From positions 1 through 19,096 of the forward strand of contig JAEYQF010000243.1 in assembly GCA_023410155.1 (NCBI GenBank): a stretch of 19,096 nt of DNA. Reading direction: 5' to 3'. The translations under genes were made by a program, and so were the position numbers. Below, piece by piece: positions 6,351 through 14,955 of this stretch (its first letter is position 1; each line of letters starts with the position of its first letter). Under the pieces are notes generated by a model. That model ran no database searches. It was not told the DNA's origin and saw only the letters and a list, made by a program, of their open reading frames with translations. Origin of the DNA: Verrucomicrobiota bacterium. GTDB lineage: Bacteria > Verrucomicrobiota > Verrucomicrobiia > Opitutales > Opitutaceae.

Positions 6351-7538
6351 ATGCACGCTCAAACGTCTCGTTCCGCTCGTTCTGCACCGTCCCGGTTCCG
6401 CTGGGCGATTACGACCGTCGCCGGTCTGGTCGTCATCGGTGGCACCCTTACATTGGCCACCGCTGGTTCGTCTGGATCTGACTCATCGGATTCTTCTGCA
6501 CCCGGCGCCCCGCCGCCGCCCAAAGTCACTGTTGCTCCCGTGGAGCAGAAACTGATCACCGCCTACGAGGAGTTCACGGGGCGGGTCGAGGCAACCGAAA
6601 CCGTCGAACTCCGTGCCCGCGTGTCAGGGCACATGGAGCGAGTCCATTTCCAGGCAGGGCAGGAGGTGAAAGCTGGCGAACTGCTCTTCACGATTGATCC
6701 GCGTTGGTATCAAGCGCAGTTCGATCTCGCGAAGGCTCGGGCCGAAGTCGCCGAACGCGAAGCCGCTCGCTCCGATGAATTGCTCGCCGCCGACGCGATC
6801 TCGCAGGAAGAAGCGGACGCGCGCCAAGCCCGTGCCTCCGAAGCCGCTGCTGCACTCACCACGGCGCGGCTCGACCTCGAACACACCGAGGTGCGCGCAC
6901 CGATCACGGGCCGCATCAGTCGCGCGCTGGTCACGCCGGGCAACCTCGTCTCGGGTGCACCGGGCGGTGCCACGCTCCTCACCACGATCGTCGCGACCGG
7001 ACCGGCTTATGTTTACGCGGACATAGACGAGGGCACGCTGCTGAAGTTCAACCGGCTTCAGCGCGAAGGCCGCCGCGCGCCGGTCAACGGCCGGGTGCCC
7101 GTCTCCCTCCAGCTCGCCGACGAAGCGGGATATCCACGAAACGGATACATCGAGTCCGCCGACAATCGCGTGAATCCGTCCACCGGTTCACTCGCGCTAC
7201 GGCTCGTGTTTCCCAACGACGACGGCGCCCTGATCCCGGGCTTGTTCGCCCGCGTCCGCATCCCCGTCGGTTCGCCGGAACCCGCTCTGCTCATCAGCGA
7301 GCGGGCCATCGGCACTGACCAGAGCCAGAAGTTCGTGCTCACCGTAGACGAAAACCACGTCGCCGCCTATCGCACCATTCAGCTCGGCGGCAGCGCGGGC
7401 AATGGTCAGCGCGTCGTTCGCACCGGCGTGAAGCCAGGCGACCAGATCATCGTCAACGGACTGCAGCGGGTGCGCCCCGGGATGACTGTTGATCCCGAAC
7501 TCTCCGTCTCCTCCAGCAACGCCGTCGCTGCACGCTGA
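6351..7538 (+). CDS. RND efflux periplasmic adaptor subunit (MexE/AcrA type)
   Basis: This 395-aa membrane-fusion protein links the inner-membrane RND pump to the outer-membrane channel. A basic N-terminus and hydrophobic segment (about 18-39) act as signal or anchor; no lipobox cysteine is present, unlike AcrA. A Ser/Asp/Pro-rich linker (40-58) follows. The barrel-sandwich half-motif FTGRVEATETVELRARVSG (75-93) and GQEVKAGELLFTIDP (103-117) precede an Ala/Glu-rich coiled-coil hairpin (about 118-176). The second lipoyl half is TEVRAPITGRISRALVTPGNLV (179-200). The membrane-proximal domain includes SERAIGTDQSQKFVLTV, close to MexE-type adaptors. The ATG at 6351 is preceded by A/C-rich sequence without a clear ribosome-binding site. 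It is first of three pump genes, 122 bp ahead of the permease gene. Confidence 0.95.
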   Translation: MHAQTSRSARSAPSRFRWAITTVAGLVVIGGTLTLATAGSSGSDSSDSSAPGAPPPPKVTVAPVEQKLITAYEEFTGRVEATETVELRARVSGHMERVHFQAGQEVKAGELLFTIDPRWYQAQFDLAKARAEVAEREAARSDELLAADAISQEEADARQARASEAAAALTTARLDLEHTEVRAPITGRISRALVTPGNLVSGAPGGATLLTTIVATGPAYVYADIDEGTLLKFNRLQREGRRAPVNGRVPVSLQLADEAGYPRNGYIESADNRVNPSTGSLALRLVFPNDDGALIPGLFARVRIPVGSPEPALLISERAIGTDQSQKFVLTVDENHVAAYRTIQLGGSAGNGQRVVRTGVKPGDQIIVNGLQRVRPGMTVDPELSVSSSNAVAAR

Positions 7539-7558
7539 CGTTCACCGAGCCGATTGAG

Positions 7559-7586
7559 CCCGGCGTGCGCCTCTCGTAGCGCCGGG
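7559..7586 (+). other. Intercistronic hairpin between adaptor and permease genes
   Basis: CCCGGCG (7559-7565) and CGCCGGG (7580-7586) form a perfect 7-bp stem with a 14-base loop, 20 bp after the adaptor stop. There is no U-tract, so it is not a typical terminator. It could protect or pause the mRNA between two genes whose products are needed in different amounts. The remaining gap up to 7660 shows nothing else. Confidence 0.4.
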
Positions 7587-7660
7587 TCAAACTACACCTT
7601 CTTCACGACGCGTTTCGCGCGCCTCCCAGCCACTGCTTTGCCCCTCAAGGCCGTTCCGCC

Positions 7661-10600
7661 ATGAATCTCTCCGATTTTTTCATCAAGCGCCCGATCTTTG
7701 CCGGCGTTTTGTCGATCGTCATCTTCTTGGTCGGCGCGATCGCAATGTTGCGCCTGCCGATCAGCGAATATCCCGAAGTCGTCCCGCCCACGGTCATCGT
7801 CCGCGCCGTTTATCCCGGCGCTAATCCGAAGACGATTTCCGAGACCGTCGCCGCTCCGCTCGAGCAGGCGATCAACGGCGTCGAGAACTCCCTCTACATG
7901 GCCTCGCAGGCCACGAGCGATGGCGTGATGACGCTCACCATCACGTTCAAGATCGGCACCGATCTCGATAACGCCCAGGTGCAGGTGCAGAACCGCGTGG
8001 CGCAGGCGCAGCCGAAGTTGCCCGAGGAAGTGCGCCGCCTCGGCGTCACCACCACGAAGGCGTCGCCCGATCTGCTGATGGTTGTCCACTTGTTCTCCCC
8101 GGACAATCGCTACGACGACATCTACATCCGCAACTACGCCACGCTCCAAGTCCGCGATGTGCTCGCGCGGCTTGATGGCGTGGGCGACGTCCGCATCTTC
8201 GGCTCCGGCGACTACGCGATGCGCGTGTGGCTCGATCCGCACAAGGTCGCCGCCAAAGGTCTGACCGCCTCCGAAGTCGTCGCCGCGATCCGCGAGCAAA
8301 ACGTCCAGGTCGCCGCCGGTGGAGTGGGGCAGCAGCCCGCTTCGCGCCCGGTCGATACTGAGTTTCTGATCAACACGCGCGGCCGTCTCGCCACCGAGGA
8401 GGAGTTCGGCGCGATCGTGGTGAAAACCGGCGCCAACGGCGAACGCGTGCAGCTCCGCGATGTCGCCCGCCTCGAACTCGGTGCCTCCGACTATTCGCTG
8501 CGCTCCTTGCTGAACAACGATCCCGCCGTCGCGATTCCGATCGCCCAGCGCCCCGGCTCCAACGCCATCGCCACCTCCGACGCCGTGCGCAGCACGATGG
8601 CCGAGCTGAAGGAGAGTTTTCCCGAGGGTCTCGCGTATAACATCGTCTACGATCCGACGATCTTCGTTCGCAATTCGATCAAGGCCGTCGTGCACACGCT
8701 CTTCGAGGCGATCGTGCTGGTCGTCCTCGTGGTGATCCTGTTCCTGCAAACGTGGCGCGCCTCGATCATCCCGCTCGCGGCCGTGCCGGTGTCGCTCGTT
8801 GGCACGTTTGCGGTGATGCACGCGCTCGGATTCTCGATCAACGCGCTCTCGCTTTTCGGCCTCGTTCTCGCGATCGGCATCGTGGTCGACGACGCGATTG
8901 TGGTCGTCGAAAACGTCGAGCGAAACATCGCGCTGGGTCTCTCGCCCGTCGAGGCGACGAAGCGCGCGATGCGTGAGGTCACCGGGCCGATCATCGCGAC
9001 CGCGCTGGTGCTTTCCGCGGTATTCATCCCGACCGCGTTCATCAGCGGTCTGACCGGCCAGTTCTACAAGCAGTTCGCGATCACGATCGCCATCTCCACG
9101 ATCATCTCGGCGTTCAACTCGCTCACGCTTTCGCCTGCGCTCAGCGCGCTGCTCTTGCGGGATCACCATGCGCCGAAGGACTGGCTCACGCGGGGCATGG
9201 ATTTCGCCTTCGGCTGGTTCTTCCGTCCGTTCAACCGGTTCTTCGAATGGGCGTCGCACCAATACTCCAGCGCCGTGGCCCGCATCCTACGGTTCTCGGT
9301 CATCGCTCTCGTCCTCTACGCCGGCCTGCTCGGCAGCACCGCGTGGCTCTTCAAGTCCACGCCGGCCGGCTTCGTGCCGACGCAAGATAAGCAATACCTC
9401 GTCGCTTTCGCGCAGCTGCCGTCGGCCGCTTCGCTCGACCGCACGGATGCCGTCATCCGACGCATGGGCGAGATCGCGCTGAAACATCCCGGCGTCGCCA
9501 ACGCGATCCAGTTTCCCGGTCTTTCCATCAACGGCTTCACGAATTCGCCGAACAGCGGAATTGTTTTCGTCGGCCTGAAGTCTTTCGAGGAGCGCAAGGG
9601 CCCGGGCCTCGCCGGCACCGAAATCGCCGCGCAACTTCAGCGCGAGTTCGCCGACATCCAGGATGCGTTTATCGCGATCTTCCCGCCGCCGCCCGTGCAG
9701 GGTCTCGGCACGATTGGCGGGTTCAAACTCTATGTCGAAGATCGCGGCGACAACGGCCTCGATGCGCTCTACGGCGCTACCCAGGGTCTGATCGCAAAAG
9801 GCTACGAGACACCGGGGCTCTCCGGTCTCTTCTCGAGCTTCACGATCAACACGCCGCAACTCGACGCCGACATCGACCGCACGAAGGCGAAGCTCATGGG
9901 CGTGCCGCTGCAGAATCTCTTCGAGACGATGCAGATCAATTTGGGCTCGCTCTACGTGAATGACTTCAACCGCTTCGGCCGAACCTATCAGGTCGTTGCG
10001 CAGGCCGACGCTCAGTTCCGCTCGCGGCCCGAGGACATTCTTCAACTGAAGACGCGCAACTCCGTCGGCGAACTCGTGCCGCTCGGCTCGCTCGTGCGCG
10101 TCAACGAAACCTACGGCCCCGACCGCGTGATGCGCTACAACGGCTATCCCGCGGCCGAGATTAACGGCGCGCCCGCTCCCGGCTTCAGCTCGGGCCAGGC
10201 CGAGGCGCTGATGGAAAAACTCGCCAAGGAAAACCTGCCGAAAGGCATGGTGCTCGATTGGACCGAGCTCACTTACCAAAAGATCATCGCCGGCAACACG
10301 GGTGTGCTCGTTTTCCCGCTCAGCATCCTGCTCGTGTTCCTCGTGCTCGCCGCGCAATACGAGAGCTTCCGCCTTCCGTTCGCGGTGATCCTCATCGTGC
10401 CGATGGCGTTGTTCTCCGCCTTCGTCGGGCTCTGGCTCACGCAGGGCGAGAACAACATCTTCACGCAGATCGGCCTCATCGTGCTGATCGGACTCGCGGC
10501 GAAAAACGCGATTCTGATCGTCGAATTCGCCGTGAAGCGCCGCGAGGAGGGCGCATCCGTCACCGAAGCGGCGCTGGACGCGGCGCGACTGCGGCTGCGG

Positions 10601-10834
10601 CCGATCCTCATGACGTCGATCGCGTTTATCGCGGGCGTGTTTCCGCTCGTGGTGAGCACCGGTGCCGGCGCCGAAATGCGCCGCGCGATGGGTGTCGCCG
10701 TCTTCGCTGGCATGATCGGCGTCACGCTTTTCGGCCTGTTCTTCACGCCGGTTTTCTACGCCGTGCTCGAGCGCATTGGCGTGCGCAAACCCGAGCCGGT
10801 CCTCCCGCCGGCCGCCGCTCCCGAACAAGTCTGA
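7661..10834 (+). CDS. RND multidrug efflux permease (MexF/AcrB, HAE-1 family)
   Basis: This 1057-aa inner-membrane proton-driven antiporter has full HAE-1 length. The N-terminus MNLSDFFIKRPIFAGVLSIV and PISEYPEVVPPTVIV are standard. Proton-relay residues are intact: Asp410 and Asp411 in GIVVDDAIVVVENVER (transmembrane helix 4, equivalent to AcrB Asp407/408) and Lys948 in LIGLAAKNAILIVEFA (helix 10, equivalent to AcrB Lys940). Two large periplasmic loops follow helices 1 and 7, with GVGDVRIFGSGDYAMRVWLD and the FPPPPVQGLGTIGGFKLYVEDRG line characteristic of MexF-like pumps. Residues GVGQQPA after the first porter loop also fit this group. It is predicted to form a homotrimer with the adaptor and outer-membrane channel encoded on either side. 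Substrates cannot be read from sequence; MexF relatives export chloramphenicol, quinolones and nitro or oxidised metabolites. Confidence 0.97.
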   Translation: MNLSDFFIKRPIFAGVLSIVIFLVGAIAMLRLPISEYPEVVPPTVIVRAVYPGANPKTISETVAAPLEQAINGVENSLYMASQATSDGVMTLTITFKIGTDLDNAQVQVQNRVAQAQPKLPEEVRRLGVTTTKASPDLLMVVHLFSPDNRYDDIYIRNYATLQVRDVLARLDGVGDVRIFGSGDYAMRVWLDPHKVAAKGLTASEVVAAIREQNVQVAAGGVGQQPASRPVDTEFLINTRGRLATEEEFGAIVVKTGANGERVQLRDVARLELGASDYSLRSLLNNDPAVAIPIAQRPGSNAIATSDAVRSTMAELKESFPEGLAYNIVYDPTIFVRNSIKAVVHTLFEAIVLVVLVVILFLQTWRASIIPLAAVPVSLVGTFAVMHALGFSINALSLFGLVLAIGIVVDDAIVVVENVERNIALGLSPVEATKRAMREVTGPIIATALVLSAVFIPTAFISGLTGQFYKQFAITIAISTIISAFNSLTLSPALSALLLRDHHAPKDWLTRGMDFAFGWFFRPFNRFFEWASHQYSSAVARILRFSVIALVLYAGLLGSTAWLFKSTPAGFVPTQDKQYLVAFAQLPSAASLDRTDAVIRRMGEIALKHPGVANAIQFPGLSINGFTNSPNSGIVFVGLKSFEERKGPGLAGTEIAAQLQREFADIQDAFIAIFPPPPVQGLGTIGGFKLYVEDRGDNGLDALYGATQGLIAKGYETPGLSGLFSSFTINTPQLDADIDRTKAKLMGVPLQNLFETMQINLGSLYVNDFNRFGRTYQVVAQADAQFRSRPEDILQLKTRNSVGELVPLGSLVRVNETYGPDRVMRYNGYPAAEINGAPAPGFSSGQAEALMEKLAKENLPKGMVLDWTELTYQKIIAGNTGVLVFPLSILLVFLVLAAQYESFRLPFAVILIVPMALFSAFVGLWLTQGENNIFTQIGLIVLIGLAAKNAILIVEFAVKRREEGASVTEAALDAARLRLRPILMTSIAFIAGVFPLVVSTGAGAEMRRAMGVAVFAGMIGVTLFGLFFTPVFYAVLERIGVRKPEPVLPPAAAPEQV

Positions 10835-10847
10835 TTGATTCCCCGCC

Positions 10848-12287
10848 ATGAAATCGCTTCTTCTCTTCTCGCTGACCGCCTCGGCCGTTTTCGCTGCGTT
10901 GCCGAGCGTCGGTCCCGATTATCATCGCCCGGGTGTCTCCGCGCCCGATGCGTATCGCGATAGTGAATACGCCGGTTCCTGGAAAGTCGCTGCACCGAAC
11001 GACGAACTCGCCCGCGGCGAGTGGTGGCGGCTCTTCTCCGATCCCGCGCTTGATGAACTCGAGCAACGCGCGCTTGCTGCGAATCTCGATCTGCGTGCGG
11101 CCGCCGCTCGCGTCGAACAAGCCGCCGCGGCCGCCGGACTAGCCCGTAGTGCCTATTGGCCGCAAGTCGCGGTGGATCCCTCCGTCACGCGCGAACAAGC
11201 GTCGCGTTCGACGGAGAATCGACTGCCGAACGACCGCACGACGACTTACCGAGCGCCGCTTGTCGCGTCGTGGGAGCTCGATCTCTTTGGCCGCGTCCGC
11301 CGGTTGACGGAGAGCGCCCGCGCTGATGCCGGCGCCGCGCTTGCGGAGTTCGAGTCGGTGCGCCTCGCGCTCACCTCGGAAGTCGCGGCGAATTATTTCT
11401 CGCTGCGCGCCGCCGCGCGCGAACGCTTGATCGTGGAGCAAAACATCGCGCTGCGCCGACGCGCGCTGGACTTGGTCCAGTCTCGACGCGCAACGGGGAC
11501 CGGGTCGGACCTCGATGTGGCACGGGCCGAAGCGGAACTAGCCTCGACCCAAGCCGAACTCAGCGCCGTCTCGCGCCAGCAGGAGATGCTGCACAACGCA
11601 CTCGCCGTCCTCGTCGGCGAACACGCGAGCTCCTTCACGCTTCCTCCGTCGAATCACACGCCAGTGATCCCGCGCGTGCCGCTCGGCTTGCCTTCGGAAC
11701 TGCTCGAGCGGCGTCCGGATGTGGCGGCCGCAGAACGCGCCTTGATCGCCGCCAACGCCCGCATTGGCGTCGCCAAGGCTGCATTTTTTCCCGCGATCTC
11801 GCTGACCGGCAGCGCAGGCTATGCGAGTGGCGAGATCGACGGGCTCTTCCGCGCGGATTCTCGCGCGTGGTCGATCGGCCCGAGTCTCTACCTGCCGATC
11901 TTCCAAGGTGGCCGCAATCGCGCCAACCTCGAGCGCAGCCGCGCCGCCTACGACGAAAGCGTGGCGCAGTTCCGGCAGCGCGTGCTCGTCGCTTTCCGCG
12001 AAGTGCAGGACGCCCTCACAGCCGCTCGGCTCATCGACGACGAGCGTGCCGCGCAGGATCGCGCGTCGAGCGCCGCTCAACGCGCGGTGCAACTCGCCAC
12101 CAAGCGCTACGAGGCCGGCTACGTTTCGTTCCTCGAGGTGCTCGACGCGCAGCGAACCGCGCTTTCCGCGAACCGCGGCACCGCGCGACTCGAAGCGCAG
12201 CGCCTCAACGCGAGTGTCGCTCTCCTGAAGGCGCTCGGCGGCGGCTGGCAGGCAGACCCGGTCGGCCAAGTCGTCGCGCACCACTGA
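10848..12287 (+). CDS. RND efflux outer-membrane channel (OprM/OprN/NodT family)
   Basis: This 479-aa TolC-like channel completes the tripartite pump. Signal peptide MKSLLLFSLTASAVFA is followed by LPSVGPDYHRPGV, the normal mature start of the NodT family. Two outer-membrane-efflux domains follow (about 60-260 and 280-465), with WWRLFSDPALDELEQRALAANLDLRAA, PLVASWELDLFGRVRR, LPSELLERRPDVAAAERALIAANARIGVAKAAFFP, and the closing KRYEAGYVSFLEVLDAQRT as diagnostic lines. The odd point is the missing cysteine: most relatives have a lipobox giving an acylated Cys just before the VGPDY motif, whereas here the run is Phe-Ala-Ala-Leu-Pro-Ser. It starts 13 bp after the permease stop codon, in the same operon. 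Confidence 0.95.
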   Translation: MKSLLLFSLTASAVFAALPSVGPDYHRPGVSAPDAYRDSEYAGSWKVAAPNDELARGEWWRLFSDPALDELEQRALAANLDLRAAAARVEQAAAAAGLARSAYWPQVAVDPSVTREQASRSTENRLPNDRTTTYRAPLVASWELDLFGRVRRLTESARADAGAALAEFESVRLALTSEVAANYFSLRAAARERLIVEQNIALRRRALDLVQSRRATGTGSDLDVARAEAELASTQAELSAVSRQQEMLHNALAVLVGEHASSFTLPPSNHTPVIPRVPLGLPSELLERRPDVAAAERALIAANARIGVAKAAFFPAISLTGSAGYASGEIDGLFRADSRAWSIGPSLYLPIFQGGRNRANLERSRAAYDESVAQFRQRVLVAFREVQDALTAARLIDDERAAQDRASSAAQRAVQLATKRYEAGYVSFLEVLDAQRTALSANRGTARLEAQRLNASVALLKALGGGWQADPVGQVVAHH

Positions 12288-12335
12288 TCCCGTTTCCTCC
12301 CGCAGGTCACATCCAACAAGAAAACCAACATCACC

Positions 12336-13085
12336 ATGTCATCCTCACCGAAAACCAAAGTCGCACTCGTCACCGGCGCTTCCAAAGGCATCGGCGCTGC
12401 CATTGCCAAACAGCTCGCCGCAGCGGGCGCTTCCGTCGTCGTCAACTACGCATCCAGCCGCGCCGCAGCAGAGCGTGTCGTCGGTGAAATCACTGCTGCG
12501 GGTGGCAAAGCCGTCGCGCTGCAAGCCGATGTCTCCAAAGCCGACGACGTGACGCGCCTGCTGGCCGAAACGAAAGCCGCCTATGGAAAGCTCGATGTGC
12601 TCGTGAACAACGCCGGCGTTTACGAGTTTGGCGCCCTCGAAGACATCTCGGTCGACCACTTCCAGCGGCAGTTTGGCCTCAACGTGCTCGGACTCCTGCT
12701 CACCACGAAAGAGGCGGTGAAGTTGTTTCCCGCGGAAGGTGGCAGCGTGATCAACATCAGCTCGGCGATCACGCGTCTCAACCCGCCGCACACCGCCGTT
12801 TATACGGCGACGAAAGGCGCGGTCGATTCGATCTCGCGCGTGTTGGCGAAGGAACTCGGGCCGCGACAAATCCGCGTCAACTCGATCAACCCTGGTCTCG
12901 TCGAAACCGAAGGCACGCACACCGCGAGCATCATTGGCTCAGATATGGCGAAGGGCGTGATCGCACAGACGCCGCTCGGTCGCATCGGCCAACCGGACGA
13001 TATCGCGAAAGCCGTCGTGTTTCTGGCGTCAGACCAAGGCGGCTGGGTCACCGGGGAAGTTATCAACGTCTCCGGCGGCGCTTGA
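12336..13085 (+). CDS. Short-chain dehydrogenase/reductase (classical SDR, FabG-like)
   Basis: This 249-aa NAD(P)-dependent oxidoreductase has the classical SDR pattern: TGASKGIG cofactor loop (13-20), NNAG (91-94), catalytic Asn116, Ser143, Tyr156 and Lys160 (YTATK), and INPGLVETEG after the active site. It ends GEVINVSGGA, the usual FabG-type C-terminus. NYASSRAAAE after the second beta strand suggests NADPH preference, by analogy with FabG-like enzymes. The substrate is unknown. It lies 48 bp after the channel gene in the same direction, so it may share the pump transcript. A glucose-dehydrogenase-like or acyl-ACP reductase role cannot be excluded, but placement next to OsmC, Old Yellow Enzyme and nitroreductase genes favours carbonyl or quinone detoxification. 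Confidence 0.92.
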   Translation: MSSSPKTKVALVTGASKGIGAAIAKQLAAAGASVVVNYASSRAAAERVVGEITAAGGKAVALQADVSKADDVTRLLAETKAAYGKLDVLVNNAGVYEFGALEDISVDHFQRQFGLNVLGLLLTTKEAVKLFPAEGGSVINISSAITRLNPPHTAVYTATKGAVDSISRVLAKELGPRQIRVNSINPGLVETEGTHTASIIGSDMAKGVIAQTPLGRIGQPDDIAKAVVFLASDQGGWVTGEVINVSGGA

Positions 13086-13099
13086 GGTGCGATGGCAGA

Positions 13100-13168
13100 G
13101 CGGGGGCTCCCGCCGACGCCGTTTCTCACGCTTCGCATCCGGGCGCCGGCGGGTCCGGGAGACCCCGC
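13100..13168. repeat. Long GC-rich imperfect palindrome (REP-like)
   Basis: Arm 13100-13120 folds onto 13142-13168. The outer stem pairs 13100-13111 with 13157-13168 (11 of 12) and the inner stem pairs 13112-13120 with 13142-13150 (8 of 9). A 6-base bulge (13151-13156) and a 21-base loop (13121-13141) remain. No U-tract follows, so it is not an obvious terminator. It looks like a dispersed intergenic palindrome (REP or MITE remnant) in the 206-bp gap between the SDR and OsmC genes. The rest of the gap shows no gene. Confidence 0.6.
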
Positions 13169-13291
13169 CCGACGCACGAGCTCCGCCGAAGGGCGTCATG
13201 TCCTCGAGTTTTTCCATCCACCCGCTGGCAACACCGGCGCTTCTGCCTTAACTCCCGCGTCGTTTATCAACCCACCAACACTCTTCCTCCA

Positions 13292-13720
13292 ATGATGAAG
13301 CGCAAAGCCTCCGCTGTTTGGCGCGGCGATCTCAAAGCAGGTCGCGGCACGATCTCCACTGAAAGCACCGTTCTTAACGAAACCCAGTATTCGTTCGGCA
13401 CTCGGTTTGAGAATGGTCCCGGCACGAATCCTGAAGAGCTGATCGGCGCCGCGCACGCGGGTTGTTTCAGCATGGCCCTCTCCGCGGAGCTGATGAAGGC
13501 CGGCTTCACGGCTGAGTCCATTCGAACCACGGCGACCGTGACGCTCGAGAACCACCCGCAGACGAGCTGGACGGTGACCAAGATCCATCTCGATCTGACC
13601 GCCTCAGTGCCAAACCTCTCGGCCGAGAAATTCCAGGAGCTCGCTCATGGCGCGAAAGCCGGTTGTCCGATTTCCCGACTGCTCAAGGCTGAGATTTCCC
13701 TCGAGGCGCGACTCGCCTGA
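13292..13720 (+). CDS. osmC: OsmC-family peroxiredoxin (organic hydroperoxide reductase)
   Basis: This 142-aa protein has the OsmC fold. These are thiol-dependent peroxidases that reduce organic hydroperoxides. It starts MKRKASAVWRGDLKAGRGTI, typical of OsmC, and has TNPEELIGAAHAGCFSMALS (45-64) with the peroxidatic Cys58 and catalytic Glu49, and the resolving-type Cys125 in AKAGCPISRLLKAEISLEA. Length and both cysteines fit OsmC better than Ohr. The start at 13292 (with a second ATG three bases later) is set by the family N-terminus; the open frame reaches back to 13082, but that part runs through the intergenic palindrome. It is a natural partner for the flanking reductases in handling oxidised lipids or electrophiles. 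Confidence 0.95.
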   Translation: MMKRKASAVWRGDLKAGRGTISTESTVLNETQYSFGTRFENGPGTNPEELIGAAHAGCFSMALSAELMKAGFTAESIRTTATVTLENHPQTSWTVTKIHLDLTASVPNLSAEKFQELAHGAKAGCPISRLLKAEISLEARLA

Positions 13721-13814
13721 GTTGCTGCCGATGATTCGCATGGGCGGCGCGTGCGAGTCATCGGCCGGGCTTTGTCGCCAATCATCCGCGCTTTTCTCCA
13801 CACCAGCGGCCTCG

Positions 13815-13828
13815 GTTGCGTATGCAAC
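13815..13828. promoter_or_regulatory. Short inverted repeat upstream of the Old Yellow Enzyme gene
   Basis: GTTGC-GTAT-GCAAC, with perfect 5-bp arms, sits 25 bp before the start codon in a 133-bp gap after osmC. Its location would suit an operator or a promoter-overlapping site, and it differs from the sites near the TetR gene. It is short enough to arise by chance. Confidence 0.25.
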
Positions 13829-13853
13829 TGGCCGTGGTTCCGTCCCACCTTCC

Positions 13854-14924
13854 ATGCCACATCTGTTCGATCCTCTTACTGTCAAAGCCATCACGCTGCG
13901 CAATCGCATCGGCGTTTCGCCGATGTGCCAATATTCGGCCCGCGATGGCGTGCCCAACGACTGGCACCGCGTTCATCTCGGCTCGCGCGCCATTGGCGGC
14001 GCTGGGCTCGTGATCGCAGAGGCGACGGGTGTGCTCCCGGAGGGCCGTATCACTCCCGCGGATACTGGCCTTTGGACTGACGCGCAAGTGGAGGCCTTCG
14101 CGCCGATCACGGCGTTTCTCAAAGAGCATGGCTCGGTGGCTGGGGTTCAGATCGCGCACGCCGGGCGAAAGGCTGGCGCCGCTCTGCCGTGGGAAGGCGG
14201 AGACCATCTCGCCGATCGCAACGGGGGATGGACGCCGGTTGCGCCGAGCGCGATCGCGTTCGGTGACGGTTTGGACAAGATCCCGCACGCGCTCACGGCC
14301 GAAGAGATTGCCGCCACGCAGGACGCATTTGTGGCCGCGGCCAGACGCGCGCTCGCCGCCGGTTTCGAGTGGTTGGAGATCCACGGAGCGCACGGTTATC
14401 TGATCCACGAGTTTCTCTCGCCGCTTTCGAATCAACGCACGGATCAATATGGCGGCAGTTTCGACAACCGCGCTCGGTTCCTCCTCGAGATCACGCGCCG
14501 CATTCGCGCGATCTGGCCGGATCGCCTGCCGCTGACGGTGCGTCTTTCGTGCACCGATTGGGCCGAGGGTGGCTGGGAGATCGAGCAAACAGTCGAGCTC
14601 GCGAAGCGGCTGAAAGCCGAAGGCGTCGACTTGATCGATTGCAGCACGGGTGGCTTGGTCGCGCATGCGAAGATCCCGGTGGGTCCCGGTTATCAGGTGC
14701 CGTTTGCCGAGCGCATTCGGCGAGAAGCCGAGATCGCGACCGCCGCCGTCGGTTTGATCACTGATCCAAAACAGGCGGACGCTATCATCGCGCAGGGGCA
14801 AGCCGATCTCGTGCTCATCGCTCGCGCATCGCTGCGAGATCCGTATTGGCCGGCTCATGCGGCGCGTGCGCTGGGCCAGGCGACGGCGCTGCCTCCGCCG
14901 GTGCAATATGCGCGTGCATGGTGA
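13854..14924 (+). CDS. NADH:flavin oxidoreductase, Old Yellow Enzyme family (YqjM/XenA type)
   Basis: This 356-aa FMN-dependent ene-reductase reduces activated C=C bonds (alpha,beta-unsaturated carbonyls, maleimides, nitro compounds) using NAD(P)H. MPHLFDPLTVKAITLRNRI and VSPMCQYSA with Cys25 mark the thermophilic-like YqjM class, in which this cysteine tunes the flavin. QIAHAGRKA (99-107), HGAHGYLIHEFLSPLSNQR (177-195) with substrate-binding His177 and His180 and Tyr182, then TDQYGGSFDNRARF, are the expected TIM-barrel signatures. Near the C-terminus, VGLITDPKQAD and ADLVLIARASLRDPYWP bind the FMN phosphate. The start at 13854 gives the standard N-terminus; the longer frame from 13647 overlaps osmC. 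E. coli NemA, controlled by NemR, is in the wider superfamily. Confidence 0.95.
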   Translation: MPHLFDPLTVKAITLRNRIGVSPMCQYSARDGVPNDWHRVHLGSRAIGGAGLVIAEATGVLPEGRITPADTGLWTDAQVEAFAPITAFLKEHGSVAGVQIAHAGRKAGAALPWEGGDHLADRNGGWTPVAPSAIAFGDGLDKIPHALTAEEIAATQDAFVAAARRALAAGFEWLEIHGAHGYLIHEFLSPLSNQRTDQYGGSFDNRARFLLEITRRIRAIWPDRLPLTVRLSCTDWAEGGWEIEQTVELAKRLKAEGVDLIDCSTGGLVAHAKIPVGPGYQVPFAERIRREAEIATAAVGLITDPKQADAIIAQGQADLVLIARASLRDPYWPAHAARALGQATALPPPVQYARAW

Positions 14925-14955
14925 GACCGCATTCGCTCAGCTTGGATTCTCTGAC

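Noticed and set aside
7592..9262. A 556-codon open frame on the minus strand
   Set aside because: It is antisense to the RND permease gene, has an Arg/Asp/Glu/His-rich low-complexity product, and shows no motif. The permease on the other strand is unambiguous.
9287..10849. A 520-codon open frame on the minus strand
   Set aside because: Same situation over the second half of the permease gene; it is a shadow of codon bias.
13647..13853. An N-terminal extension of the Old Yellow Enzyme by 69 residues
   Set aside because: The extension overlaps osmC and has no family similarity, while MPHLFDPLTV at 13854 is the normal start.
13782..14906. A 374-codon open frame on the minus strand
   Set aside because: It is fully antisense to the Old Yellow Enzyme gene, whose flavin and substrate motifs are intact. 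The antisense product has no recognisable domain.
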